DNA of 64,000 nucleotides from Oasisia sp. SBJ-2009 (Eukaryota; Annelida; Polychaeta; Sabellida; Siboglinidae), in the NCBI GenBank assembly GCA_964017155.1, contig OZ024856.1, positions 7,396,611-7,460,610 of the forward strand. The letters are read 5' to 3'. A model generated the notes under the pieces. It ran no database searches. It was given only the letters and a program-made list of their open reading frames with translations, and was not told the DNA's origin. Below are positions 36,088-50,012 of this stretch, one piece after another. Both the position numbers and the translations under genes were made by a program. Position 1 is the stretch's first letter. Each line of letters begins with the position of its first letter.

Positions 36088-39000
36088 GATGAGATAATAC
36101 CGTTAATTTGGCGCGAACGCATTTAAGGGAGTTTAACGTAATTTCCGAAAAAATAGGTACGCGTATCGAAGCACGACCACTTGTACATGACTCTTCGCCC
36201 TGGGAACCATGCGAATCCACAAAGGTCACGAATAGTAGTGGTACATTGTAGGTTTCAGATGTGAAAATAATTTTGCATTGGCGTAAGCGAACTTTGAGGG
36301 TGATTAGCGTAATTTCCGAAATATAGGCACCATTTTGGAAGCTCGACAAGTTGTAGTCGATTTCTAGTTCGGGAACCGATGACGATCCATAAAACTAACG
36401 AACTGTATTTGTACGTTGTATTTTTCAGAAGAGAAAATACCCTTATATTGGCGTAAGCGCATTTTGGGGTGTTTCTCGCAATTTCCAAAGCCACTATCTA
36501 TTAGTATCGAAATTCAACCACTTGTACTTTATTCCTCGTTGTCTGGCCTGTGCAAATCCAAAAAAAAGTATCTAATTATAGTGGTACTACGTTGTAGTTT
36601 TCCGATGAGACAATACCGTTGTTTTGGCGCGAACGCATTTAAGCGAGTTTACAGTAATTTCGGAAAAAATAGGTACGAGTATCGAAGCACGCCCACTTGT
36701 ACTTGACTCTTCGTTCTGAGAATCATGCGAATCCACACATGTCACGAAGAGTAGTGGTACATTGTAGGTTTCAGATGTGAAAATAACTTTGCATTGGCGT
36801 AAGCGCACTTTGAGGGTGATTAGCGTAATTTCCGAAATATAGGCACCATTTTGGAAGCTCGACAAGTTGTAGTCGATTTCTAGTTCGGGAACCGATGACG
36901 ATCCATAAAACTAACGAACTGTATTTGTACGTTGTATTTTTCAGAAGAGAAAATACCCTTATATTGGCGCAAGCGCACTTAGGGGTGTTTATCGAAATTT
37001 CGAAAATCACTATCTATTAGTATCGAAATTCAACCCCGTGCACTTTATTCCTCGTTGTCTGGACTATACAAATCCAAAAAAAGTATCTTAATATAGTCGT
37101 ACTACGATGTAGTTTTCCGATGAGACAATACCGTTGTTTTGGCGCGAACGCATTTAATCGAGTTTACAGTAATTTCGGAAAAAATAGGTACGAGTATCGA
37201 AGCACGCCCACTTGTACTTGACTCTTCGTTCTGGGAATCATGCGAATCCACACATGTCACGAAGAGTAGTGGTACATTGTAGGTTTCAGATGTGAAAATA
37301 ACTTTGCATTGGCGTAAGCGCACTTTGAGGGTGATTAGCGTAATTTCCGAAATATAGGCACCATTTTGGAAGCTCGACAAGTTGTAGTCGATTTCTAGTT
37401 CGGGAACCGATGACGATCCATAAAACTAACGAACTGTATTTGTACGTTGTATTTTTCAGAAGAGAAAATACCCTTATATTGGCGCAAGCGCACTTTGGGG
37501 TGTTTATCGAAATTTCGAAAATCACTATCTATTAGTATCGAAATTCAACCCCGTGCACTTTATTCCTCGTTGTCTGGACTATGCAAATCCAAAAAAAGTA
37601 TCTTAATATAGTCGTACTACGATGTAGTTTTCCGATGAGATAATACCGTTAATTTGGCGCGAACGCATTTAAGGGAGTTTAACGTAATTTCCGAAAAAAT
37701 AGGTACGCGTATCGAAGCAGGACCACTTGTACTTGACTCTTCGCCCTGGGAACCATGCGAATCCACAAAGGTCACGAATAGTAGTGGTACATTGTAGGTT
37801 TCAGATGTGAAAATAATTTTGCATTGGCGTAAGCGAACTTTGAGGGTGATTAGCGTAATTTCCGAAATATAGGCACCATTTTGGAAGCTCGACAAGTTGT
37901 AATTGATTTCTAGTCCGGGAACCGATGACGATCCATAAAACTAACGAACTGTATTGGTACGTTGTATTTTTCAGAAGAGAAAATACCCTTATATTGGCGT
38001 AAGCGCATTTTGGGGTGTTTCTCGCAATTTCCAAAGCCACTATCTATTAGTATCGAAATTCAACCACTTGTACTTTATTCCTTGTTGTCTGGCCTATGCA
38101 AATCCAAAAAAACTATATAATTATAGTGGTACTACATTGTAGTTTTCCGATGAGACAATACCGTTATTTTGGCGCGAACGCATTTAAGCGAGTTTACAGT
38201 AATTTCCGAAAAAATAGGTACGAGTATCGAAGCACGCCCACTTGTACTTGACTCTTCGTTCTGGGAATCATGCGAATCCACACATGTCACGAAGAGTAGT
38301 GGTACATTGTAGGTTTCAGATGTGAAAATAACTTTGCATTGGCGTAAGCGCACTTTGAGGGTGATTAGCGTAATTTCCGAAATATAGGCACCATTTTGGA
38401 AGCTCGACAAGTTGTAGTCGATTTCTAGTTCGGGAACCGATGACGATCCATAAAACTAACGAACTGTATTTGTACGTTGTATTTTTCAGAAGAGAAAATA
38501 CCCTTATATTGGCGCAAGCGCACTTTGGGGTGTTTATCGAAATTTCGAAAATCACTATCTATTAGTATCGAAATTCAACCCCGTGCACTTTATTCCTCGT
38601 TGCCTGCACTATACAAATCCAAAAAAAGTATCTTAATATAGTCGTACTACGATGTAGTTTTCCGATGAGATAATACCGTTAATTTGGCGCGAACGCATTT
38701 AAGGGAGTTTAACGTAATTTCCGAAAAAATAGGTACGCGTATCGAAGCACGACCACTTGTACATGACTCTTCGCCCTGGGAACCACGCGAATCCACAAAG
38801 GTCACGAATAGTAGTGGAACATTGTAGGTTTCAGATGTGAAAATAACTTTGCATTGGCGTAAACGAACTTTGAGGGTGATTAGCGTAATTTCCGAAATAT
38901 AGGCACCATTTTGGAAGCTCGACAAGTTGTAGTTGATTTCTAGTCCGGGAACCGATGACGATCCATAAAACTAACGAACTGTATTTGTACGTTGTATTTT

Positions 39001-40210
39001 TCAGAAGAGAAAATACCCTTATATTGGCGTAAGCGCATTTTGGGGTGTTTCTCGCAATTTCCAAAGCCACTATCTTTTAGTATCGAAATTCAACCACTTG
39101 TACTTTATTCCTTGTTGTCTGACCTATGCAAATCCAAAAAAAACTATATAATTATAGTGGTACTACATTGTAGTTTTCCGATGAGACAATACCGTTATTT
39201 TGGCGCGAACGCATTTAAGCGAGTTTACAGTAATTTCCGAAAAAATAGGTACGAGTATCGAAGCACGCCCACTTGTACTTGACTCTTCGTTCTGGGAATC
39301 ATGCGAATCCACACATGTCACGAAGAGTAGTGGTACATTGTAGGTTTCAGATGTGAAAATAACTTTGCATTGGCGTAAGCGCACTTTGAGGGTGATTAGC
39401 GTAATTTCCGAAATATAGGCACCATTTTGGAAGCTCTACAAGTTGTAGTCGATTTCTAGTTCGGGAACCGATGACGATCCATAAAACTAACGAACTGTAT
39501 TTGTACGTTGTATTTTTCAGAAGAGAAAATACCCTTATATTGGCGCAAGCGCACTTTGGGGTGTTTATCGAAATTTCGAAAATCACTATCTATTAGTATC
39601 GAAATTCAACCCCGTGCACTTTATTCCTCGTTGTCTGGACTATACAAATCCAAAAAAAGTATCTTAATATAGTCGTACTACGATGTAGTTTTCCGATGAG
39701 ATAATACCGTTAATTTGGCGCGAACGCATTTAAGGGAGTTTAACGTAATTTCCGAAAAAATAGGTACGCGTATCGAAGCACGACCACTTGTACATGACTC
39801 TTCGCCCTGGGAACCATGCGAATCCACAAAGGTCACGAATAGTAGTGGTACATTGTAGGTTTCAGATGTGAAAATAATTTTGCATTGGCGTAAGCGAACT
39901 TTGAGGGTGATTAGCGTAATTTCCGAAATATAGGCACCATTTTGGAAGCTCGACAAGTTGTAATTGATTTCTAGTCCGGGAACCGATGACGATCCATAAC
40001 ACTAACGAACTGTATTGGTAAGTTGTATTTTTCAGAAGAGAAAATACCCTTATATTGGCGTAAGCGCATTTTGGGGTGTTTCTCGCAATTTCCAAAGCCA
40101 CTATCTATTAGTATCGAAATTCAACCACTTGTACTTTATTCCTCGTTGTCTGGCCTGTGCAAATCCAAAAAAAAGTATCTAATTATAGTGGTACTACGTT
40201 GTAGTTTTCC
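36088..40210 (+). repeat. Array block: eight units, source of a later copy
   Basis: Units start at 36088 X, 36604 Y, 37119 Y, 37634 X, 38149 Y, 38664 X, 39180 Y and 39695 X. The unit at 36088 joins a C1-type B to a C2 monomer. About 36.81-40.36 kb matches 49.70-53.25 kb at an offset of 12,894 bp. Shared rare variants are CACTTAGGGG (36979 and 49873), TTTAATCGAG (near 37155 and 50049), TTGCCTGCAC (near 38602 and 51496), ATCTTTTAGTATCG (near 39073) and CCATAACACTAACG (near 39993). Confidence 0.88.
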
Positions 40211-43200
40211 GATGAGACAATACCGTTGTTTTGGCGCGAACGCATTTAAGCGAGTTTACAGTAATTTCGGAAAAAATAGGTACGAGTATCGAAGCACGCC
40301 CACTTGTACTTGACTCTTCGTTCTGGGAATCATGCGAATCCACACATGTCACGAAGATTAGTGGTACATTGTAGGTTTCAGATGTGAAAATAACTTTGCT
40401 TTGGCGTAAGCGCACTTTGAGGGTGATTAGCGTAATTTCCGAAATATAGGCACCATTTTGGAAGCTCGACAAGTTGTAATTGATTTCTAGTCCGGGAACC
40501 GATGACGATCCATAAAACTAACGAACTGTATTGGTAAGTTGTATTTTTCATAAGAGAAAATACACTTATATTGGCGTAAGCGCATTTTGGGGTGTTTCTC
40601 GCAATTTCCAAAGCCACTATCTATTAGTATCGAAATTCAACCACTTGTACTTTATTCCTCGTTGTCTGGCCTGTGCAAATCCAAAAAAAAAGTATATAAT
40701 TATAGTGGTACTACGTTGTAGTTTTGCGATGAGACAATACCGTTGTTTTGGCGCGAACGCATTTAAGCGAGTTTACAGTAATTTCGGAAAAAATAGGTAC
40801 GAGTATCGAAGCACGCCCACTTGTACTTGACTCTTCGTTCTGGGATTCATGCGAATCCACACATGTCACGAAGAGTAGTGGTACATTGTAGGTTTCAGAT
40901 GTGAAAATAACTTTGCATTGGCGTAAGCGCACTTTGAGGGTGATTAGCGTAATTTCCGAAATATAGGCACCATTTTGGAAGCTCGACAAGTTGTAGTCGA
41001 TTTCTAGTTCGGGAACCGATGACGATCCATAAAACTAACGAACTGTATTTGTACGTTGTATTTTTCAGAAGAGAAAATACCCTTATATTGGCGCAAGCGC
41101 ACTTTGGGGTGTTTATCGAAATTTCGAAAATCACTATCTATTAGTATCGAAATTCAACCCCGTGCACTTTATTCCTCGTTGTCTGGACTATACAAATCCA
41201 AAAAAAGTATCTTAATATAGTCGTACTACGATGTAGTTTTCCGATGAGATAATACCGTTAATTTGGCGCGAACGCATTTAAGGGAGTTTAACGTAATTTC
41301 CGAAAAAATAGGTACGCGTATCGAAGCAGGACCACTTGTACTTGACTCTTCGCCCTGGGAACCATGCGAATCCACAAAGGTCACGAATAGTAGTGGTACA
41401 TTGTAGGTTTCAGATGTGAAAATAATTTTGCATTGGCGTAAGCGAACTTTGAGGGTGATTAGCGTAATTTCCGAAATATAGGCACCATTTTGGAAGCTCG
41501 ACAAGTTGTAATTGATTTCTAGTCCGGGAACCGATGACGATCCATAAAACTAACGAACTGTATTGGTACGTTGTATTTTTCAGAAGAGAAAATACCCTTA
41601 TATTGGCGGAAGCGCATTTTGGGGTGTTTCTCGCAATTTCCAAAGCCACTATCTATTAGTATCGAAATTCAACCACTTGTACTTTATTCCTCGTTGTCTG
41701 GCCTGTGCAAATCCAAAAAAAAAGTATCTAATTATAGTGGTACTACGTTGTAGTTTTCCGATGAGACAATACCGTTGTTTTGGCGCGAACGCATTTAAGC
41801 GAGTTTACAGTAATTTCCGAAAAAATAGGTACGAGTATCGAAGCACGCCCACTTGTACTTGACTCTTCGTTCTGGGAATCATGCGAATCCACACATGTCA
41901 CGAAGAGTAGTGGTACATTGTAGGTTTCAGATGTGAAAATAACTTTGCATTGGCGTAAGCGCACTTTGAGGGTGATTAGCGTAATTTCCGAAATATAGGC
42001 ACCATTTTGGAAGCTCGACAAGTTGTAGTCGATTTCTAGTTCGGGAACCGATGACGATCCATAAAACTAACGAACTGTATTTGTACGTTGTATTTTTCAG
42101 AAGAGAAAATACCCTTATATTGGCGCAAGCGCACTTTGGGGTGTTTATCGAAATTTCGAAAATCACTATCTATTAGTATCGAAATTCAACCCCGTGCACT
42201 TTATTCCTCGTTGTCTGGACTATACAAATCCAAAAAAAGTATCTTAATATAGTCGTACTACGATGTAGTTTTCCGATGAGATAATACCGTTAATTTGGCG
42301 CGAACGCATTTAAGGGAGTTTAACGTAATTTCCGAAAAAATAGGTACGCGTATCGAAGCACGACCACTTGTACATGACTCTTCGCCCTGGGAACCATGCG
42401 AATCCACAAATGTCACGAATAGTAGTGGAAAATTGTAGGTTTCAGATGTGAAAATTACTTTGCATTGGCGTAAGCGCACTTTGAGGGTGATTAGCGTAAT
42501 TTCCGAAATATAGGCACCATTTTGGAAGCTCGACAAGTTGTAGTTGATTTCTAGTCCGGGAACCGATGACGATCCATAAAACTAACGAACTCTATTTGTA
42601 CGTTGTATTTTTCAGAAGAGAAAATACCCTTATATTGGCGTAAGCGCATTTTGGGGTGTTTCTCGCAATTTCCAAAGCCACTATCTATTAGTATCGAAAT
42701 TCAACCACTTGTACTTTATTCCTTGTTGTCTGGCCTATGCAAATCCAAAAAAAAAGTATATAATTATAGTGGTACTACGTTGTAGTTTTCCGATGAGACA
42801 ATACCGTTATTTTGGCGCGAACGCATTTAAGCGAGTTTACAGTAATTTCCGAAAAAATAGGTACGAGTATCGAAGCACGCCCACTTGTACTTGACTCTTC
42901 GTTCTGGGAATCATGCGAATCCACACATATCACGAAGATTAGTGGTACATTGTAGGTTTCAGATGTGAAAATAACTTTGCTTTGGCGTAAGTGCACTTTG
43001 AGGGTGATTAGCGTAATTTCCGAAATATAGGCACCATTTTGGAAGCTCGACAAGTTGTAGTCGATTTCTAGTCCGGGAACCGATGACGATCCATAAAACT
43101 AACGAACTCTATTTGTACGTTGTATTTTTCAGAAGAGAAAATACCCTTATATTGGCGTAAGCGCATTTTGGGGTGTTTCTCGCAATTTCCAAAGCCACTA

Positions 43201-45884
43201 TCTATTAGTATCGAAATTCAACCACTTGTACTTTATTCCTTGTTGTCTGGCCTATGCAAATCCAAAAAAAAGTATATAATTATAGTGGTACTACGTTGTA
43301 GTTTTCCGATGAGACAATACCGTTATTTTGGCGCGAACGCATTTAAGCGAGTTTACAGTAATTTCCGAAAAAAATAGGTACGAGTATCGAAGCACGCCCA
43401 CTTGTACTTGACTCTTCGTTCTGGGAATCATGCGAATCCACACATGTCACGAAGATTAGTGGTACATTGTAGGTTTCAGATGTGAAAATAACTTTGCTTT
43501 GGCGTAAGCGAACTTTGAGGGTGATTAGCGTAATTTCCGAAATATAGGCACCATTTTGGAAGCTCGACAAGTTGTAGTCGATTTCTAGTTCGGGAACCGA
43601 TGACGATCCATAAAACTAACGAACTGTATTTGTACGTTGTATTTTTCAGAAGAGAAAATACCCTTATATTGGCGCAAGCGCACTTTGGGGTGTTTATCGA
43701 AATTTCGAAAATCACTATCTATTAGTATCGAAATTCAACCCCGTGCACTTTATTCCTCGTTGTCTGGACTATACAAATCCAAAAAAGTATCTTAATATAG
43801 TCGTACTACGATGTAGTTTTCCGATGAGATAATACCGTTAATTTGGCGCGAACGCATTTAAGGGAGTTTAACGTAATTTCCGAAAAAATAGGTACGCGTA
43901 TCGAAGCACGACCACTTGTACATGACTCTTCGCCCTGGGAACCACGCGAATCCACAAAGGTCACGAATAGTAGTGGTACATTGTAGGTTTCAGATGTGAA
44001 AATTATTTTGCATTGGCGTAAGCGAACTTTGAGGGTGATTAGCGTAATTTCCGAAATATAGGCACCATTTTGGAAGCTCGACAAGTTGTAATTGATTTCT
44101 AGTCCGGGAACCGATGACGATCCATAAAACTAACGAACTCTATTTGTACGTTGTATTTTTCAGAAGAGAAAATACCCTTATATTGGCGTAAGCGCATTTT
44201 GGGGTGTTTCTCGCAATTTCCAAAGCCACTATCTATTAGTATCGAAATTCAACCACTTGTACTTTATTCCTTGTTGTCTGGCCTATGCAAATCCAAAAAA
44301 AAGTATATAATTATAGTGGTACTACGTTGTAGTTTTCCGATGAGACAATACCGTTATTTTGGCGCGAACGCATTTAAGCGAGTTTACAGTAATTTCCGAA
44401 AAAATAGGTACGAGTATCGAAGCACGCCCACTTGTACTTGACTCTTCGTTCTGGGAATCATGCGAATCCACACATGTCACGAAGATTAGTGGTACATTGT
44501 AGGTTTCAGATGTGAAAATAACTTTGCTTTGGCGTAAGCGCACTTTGAGGGTGATTAGCGTAATTTCCGAAATATAGGCACCATTTTGGAAGCTCGACAA
44601 GTTGTAGTCGATTTCTAGTTCGGGAACCGATGACGATCCATAAAACTAACGAACTGTATTTGTACGTTGTATTTTTCAGAAGAGAAAATACCCTTATATT
44701 GGCGCAAGCGCACTTTGGGGTGTTTATCGAAATTTCGAAAATCACTATCTATTAGTATCGAAATTCAACCCCGTGCACTTTATTCCTCGTTGTCTGGACT
44801 ATACAAATCCAAAAAAAGTATCTTAATATAGTCGTACTACGATGTAGTTTTCCGATGAGATAATACCGTTAATTTGGCGCGAACGCATTTAAGGGAGTTT
44901 AACGTAATTTCCTAAAAAATAGGTACGCGTATCGAAGCACGACCACTTGTACATGACTCTTCGCCCTGGGAACCATGCGAATCCACAAATGTCACGAATA
45001 GTAGTGGAAAATTGTAGGTTTCAGATGTGAAAATTACTTTGCATTGGCGTAAGCGCACTTTGAGGGTGATTAGCGTAATTTCCGAAATATAGGCACCATT
45101 TTGGAAGCTCGACAAGTTGTAGTTGATTTCTAGTCCGGGAACCGATGACGATCCATAAAACTAACGAACTCTATTTGTACGTTGTATTTTTCAGAAGAGA
45201 AAATACCCTTATATTGGCGTAAGCGCATTTTGGGGTGTTTCTCGCAATTTCCAAAGCCACTATCTATTAGTATCGAAATTCAACCACTTGTACTTTATTC
45301 CTTGTTGTCTGGCCTATGCAAATCCAAAAAAAAGTATATAATTATAGTGGTACTACGTTGTAGTTTTCCGATGAGACAATACCGGTATTTTGGCGCGAAC
45401 GCATTTAAGCGAGTTTACAGTAATTTCCGAAAAAATAGGTACGAGTATCGAAGCACGCCCACTTGTACTTGACTCTTCGTTCTGGGAAGCATGCGAATCC
45501 ACACATGTCACGAAGATTAGTGGTACATTGTAGGTTTCAGATGTGAAAATAACTTTGCTTTGGCGTAAGCGCACTTTGAGGGTGATTAGCGTAATTTCCG
45601 AAATATAGGCACCATTTTGGAAGCTCGACAAGTTGTAGTCGATTTCTAGTTCGGGAACCGATGACGATCCATAAAACTAACGAACTGTATTTGTACGATG
45701 TATTTTTCAGAAGAGAAAATACCCTTATATTGGCGCAAGCGCACTTTGGGGTGTTTATCGAAATTTCGAAAATCACTATCTATTAGTATCGAAATTCAAC
45801 CCCGTGCACTTTATTCCTCGTTGTCTGGACTATACAAATCCAAAAAAAGTATCTTAATATAGTCGTACTACGATGTAGTTTTCC
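40211..45884 (+). repeat. Array block: eleven units, source of a later copy
   Basis: Units start at 40211 Z, 40728 Y, 41243 X, 41760 Y, 42275 X, 42792 Z, 43308 Y, 43823 X, 44339 Y, 44854 X and 45370 Y. About 40.26-46.03 kb matches 54.70-60.47 kb at an offset of 14,441 bp. Shared rare variants include CTGGGATTCATG (near 40843 and 55284), the seven-A run near 43368, TTTCCTAAAAAATAGG near 44910 and TACGATGTATTTTT near 45697. Private here: TTTTGCGATG near 40723, CACATATCACG near 42923 (also 49112) and ACCGGTATTT near 45382. Confidence 0.88.
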
Positions 45885-48286
45885 GATGAGATAATACCGT
45901 TAATTTGGCGCGAACGCATTTAAGGGAGTTTAACGTAATTTCCGAAAAAATAGGTACGCGTATCGAAGCACGACCACTTGTACATGACTCTTCGCCCTGG
46001 GAACCATGCGAATCCACAAAGGTCACGAATAGTAGTGGTACATTGTAGGTTTCAGATGTGAAAATAATTTTGCATTGGCGTAAGCGAACTTTGAGGGTGA
46101 TTAGCGTAATTTCCGAAATATAGGCACCATTTTGGAAGCTCGACAAGTTGTAGTCGATTTCTAGTTCGGGAACCGATGACGATCCATAAAACTAACGAAC
46201 TGTATTTGTACGTTGTATTTTTCAGAAGAGAAAATACCCTTATATTGGCGGAAGCGCACTTTGGGGTGTTTATCGAAATTTCGAAAATCACTATCTATTA
46301 GTATCGAAATTCAACCCCGTGCACTTTATTCCTCGTTGCCTGGACTATACAAATCAAAAAAAAGTATCTTAATATAGTCGTACTACGATGTAGTTTTCCG
46401 ATGAGATAATACCGTTAATTTGGCGCGAACGCATTTAAGGGAGTTTAACGTAATTTCCGAAAAAATAGGTACGCGTATCGAAGCACGACCACTTGTACAT
46501 GACTCTTCGCCCTGGGAACCATGCGAATCCACAAATGTCACGAATAGTAGTGGAACATTGTAGGTTTCAGATGTGAAAATTACTTTGCATTGGCGTAAGC
46601 GCACTTTGAGGGTGATTAGCGTAATTTCCGAAATATAGGCACCATTTTGGAAGCTCGACAAGTTGTAGTTGATTTCTAGTCCGGGAACCGATGACGATCC
46701 ATAAAACTAACGAACTCTATTTGTACGTTGTATTTTTCAGAAGAGAAAATACCCTTATATTGGCGAAAGCGCATTTTGGGGTGTTTCTCGCAATTTCCAA
46801 AGCCACTATCTATTAGTATCGAAATTCAACCACTTGTACTTTATTCCTTGTTGTCTGGCCTATGCAAATCCAAAAAAAAGTATATAATTATAGTGGTACT
46901 ACGTTGTAGTTTTCCGATGAGACAATACCGTTATTTTGGCGCGAACGCATTTAAGCGAGTTTACAGTAATTTCCGAAAAAATAGGTACGAGTATCGAAGC
47001 ACGCCCACTTGTACTTGACTCTTCGTTCTGGGAATCATGCGAATCCACACATGTCACGAAGATTAGTGGTACATTGTAGATTTCAGATGTGAAAATAACT
47101 TTGCTTTGGCGTAAGCGCACTTTGAGGGTGATTAGCGTAATTTCCGAAATATAGGCACCATTTTGGAAGCTCGACAAGTTGTAGTCGATTTCTAGTTCGG
47201 GAACCGATGACGATCCATAAAACTAACGAACTGTATTTGTACGTTGTATTTTTCAGAAGAGAAAATACCCTTATATTGGCGCAAGCGCACTTTGGGGTGT
47301 TTATCGAAATTTCGAAAATCACTATCTATTAGTATCGAAATTCAACCCCGTGCACTTTATTCCTCGTTGTCTGGACTATACAAATCCAAAAAAAGTATCT
47401 TAATATAGTCGTACTACGATGTAGTTTTCCGATGAGATAATACCGTTAATTTGGCGCGAACGCATTTAAGGGAGTTTAACGTAATTTCCGAAAAAATAGG
47501 TACGCGTATCGAAGCACGACCACTTGTACATGACTCTTCGCCCTGGGAACCATGCGAATCCACAAAGGTCACGAATAGTAGTGGTACATTGTAGGTTTCA
47601 GATGTGAAAATAATTTTGCATTGGCGTAAGCGAACTTTGAGGGTGATTAGCGTAATTTCCGAAATATAGGCACCATTTTGGAAGCTCGACAAGTTGTAGT
47701 CGATTTCTAGTTCGGGAACCGATGACGATCCATAAAACTAACGAACTGTATTTGTACGTTGTATTTTTCAGAAGAGAAAATACCCTTATATTGGCGTAAG
47801 CGCATTTTGGGGTGTTTCTCGCAATTTCCAAAGCCACTATCTATTAGTATCGAAATTCAACCACTTGTACTTTATTCCTCGTTGTCTGGCCTGTGCAAAT
47901 CCAAAAAAAAGTATCTAATTATAGTGGTACTACGTTGTAGTTTTCCGATGAGACAATACCGTTGTTTTGGCGCGAACGCATTTAAGCGAGTTTACAGTAA
48001 TTTCGGAAAAAATAGGTACGAGTATCGAAGCACGCCCACTTGTACTTGACTCTTCGTTCTGAGAATCATGCGAATCCACACATGTCACGAAGAGTAGTGG
48101 TACATTGTAGGTTTCAGATGTGAAAATAACTTTGCATTGGCGTAAGCGCACTTTGAGGGTGATTAGCGTAATTTCCGAAATATAGGCACCATTTTGGAAG
48201 CTCGACAAGTTGTAGTCGATTTCTAGTTCGGGAACCGATGACGATCCATAAAACTAACGAACTGTATTTGTACGTTGTATTTTTCA

Positions 48287-48463
48287 GAAGAGAAAATACC
48301 CTTATATTGGCGCAAGCGCACTTTGGGGTGTTTATCGCAATTTCCAAAGCCACTATCTATTAGTATCGAAATTCAACCACTTGTACTTTATTCCTCGTTG
48401 TCTGGCCTGTGCAAATCCAAAAAAAAAGTATCTAATTATAGTGGTACTACGTTGTAGTTTTCC
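48287..48463 (+). repeat. Chimeric C monomer (C1 then C2)
   Basis: The monomer begins as C1 (GGCGCAAGCGCACTTTGG, TTTATCG) and changes to C2 (CAATTTCCAAAGCC, CAACCACTT, GGCCTGTGC). The switch falls within a few bases at about 48331-48338, where C1 would read TATCGAAATTTCG and C2 TCTCGCAATTTCC. It is followed by an A2 monomer, as every C2 tail is. Confidence 0.85.
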
Positions 48464-48803
48464 GATGAGACAATACCGTTGTTTTGGCGCGAACGCATTT
48501 AAGCGAGTTTACAGTAATTTCCGAAAAAATAGGTACGAGTATCGAAGCACGCCCACTTGTACTTGACTCTTCGTTCTGGGAATCATGCGAATCCACACAT
48601 GTCACGAAGAGTAGTGGTACATTGTAGGTTTCAGATGTGAAAATAACTTTGCATTGGCGTAAGCGCACTTTGAGGGTGATTAGCGTAATTTCCGAAATAT
48701 AGGCACCATTTTGGAAGCTCGACAAGTTGTAGTCGATTTCTAGTTCGGGAACCGATGACGATCCATAAAACTAACGAACTGTATTTGTACGTTGTATTTT
48801 TCA

Positions 48804-48980
48804 GAAGAGAAAATACCCTTATATTGGCGCAAGCGCACTTTGGGGTGTTTATCGAAATTTCGAAAATCACTATCTATTAGTATCGAAATTCAACCACTTG
48901 TACTTTATTCCTTGTTGTCTGGCCTATGCAAATCCAAAAAAAAAGTATATAATTATAGTGGTACTACGTTGTAGTTTTCC
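48804..48980 (+). repeat. Second chimeric C monomer (C1 then C2)
   Basis: It keeps C1 sequence further than its neighbour, through the palindrome TCGAAATTTCGA and GAAAATCAC, then becomes C2 from CAACCACTTG onward with GGCCTATGC. The switch lies in about 28 bp (near 48868-48895) that are the same in C1 and C2. Two consecutive units with different C1/C2 breakpoints mark the two ends of a roughly 530-bp inserted piece. Confidence 0.85.
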
Positions 48981-50012
48981 GATGAGACAATACCGTTATT
49001 TTGGCGCGAACGCATTTAAGCGAGTTTACAGTAATTTCCGAAAAAATAGGTACGAGTATCGAAGCACGCCCACTTGTACTTGACTCTTCGTTCTGGGAAT
49101 CATGCGAATCCACACATATCACGAAGATTAGTGGTACATTGTAGGTTTCAGATGTGAAAATAACTTTGCTTTGGCGTAAGTGCACTTTGAGGGTGATTAG
49201 CGTAATTTCCGAAATATAGGCACCATTTTGGAAGCTCGACAAGTTGTAGTCGATTTCTAGTCCGGGAACCGATGACGATCCATAAAACTAACGAACTCTA
49301 TTTGTACGTTGTATTTTTCAGAAGAGAAAATACCCTTATATTGGCGTAAGCGCATTTTGGGGTGTTTCTCGCAATTTCCAAAGCCACTATCTATTAGTAT
49401 CGAAATTCAACCACTTGTACTTTATTCCTTGTTGTCTGGCCTATGCAAATCCAAAAAAAAGTATATAATTATAGTGGTACTACGTTGTAGTTTTCCGATG
49501 AGACAATACCGTTATTTTGGCGCGAACGCATTTAAGCGAGTTTACAGTAATTTCCGAAAAAAATAGGTACGAGTATCGAAGCACGCCCACTTGTACTTGA
49601 CTCTTCGTTCTGGGAATCATGCGAATCCACACATGTCACGAAGATTAGTGGTACATTGTAGGTTTCAGATGTGAAAATAACTTTGCTTTGGCGTAAGCGA
49701 ACTTTGAGGGTGATTAGCGTAATTTCCGAAATATAGGCACCATTTTGGAAGCTCGACAAGTTGTAGTCGATTTCTAGTTCGGGAACCGATGACGATCCAT
49801 AAAACTAACGAACTGTATTTGTACGTTGTATTTTTCAGAAGAGAAAATACCCTTATATTGGCGCAAGCGCACTTAGGGGTGTTTATCGAAATTTCGAAAA
49901 TCACTATCTATTAGTATCGAAATTCAACCCCGTGCACTTTATTCCTCGTTGTCTGGACTATACAAATCCAAAAAAAGTATCTTAATATAGTCGTACTACG
50001 ATGTAGTTTTCC

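Larger units (their letters stand above)
45885..50012 (+). repeat. Mosaic block: eight units from several sources
   Basis: Units start at 45885 W, 46400 X, 46916 Y, 47431 X, 47947 Y with chimeric C, 48464 Y with chimeric C, 48981 Z and 49497 Y. About 45.70-48.31 kb matches 34.36-36.97 kb (offset 11,343), including the rare TTCTGAGAATC near 36714 and 48057. About 48.34-48.87 kb matches 41.64-42.17 kb (offset 6,704). About 48.87-49.87 kb matches 42.68-43.68 kb (offset 6,189), including CACATATCACG. From CACTTAGGGG at 49873 it follows the 36.98-kb source. Confidence 0.82.

Noticed and set aside
45700..49880. Assembly error as the sole cause of the mosaic and of the large duplications.
   Set aside because: It cannot be excluded without reads, but copies carry private indels and substitutions (for example near 11152, 52874 and 52947), which exact assembly duplication would not create.
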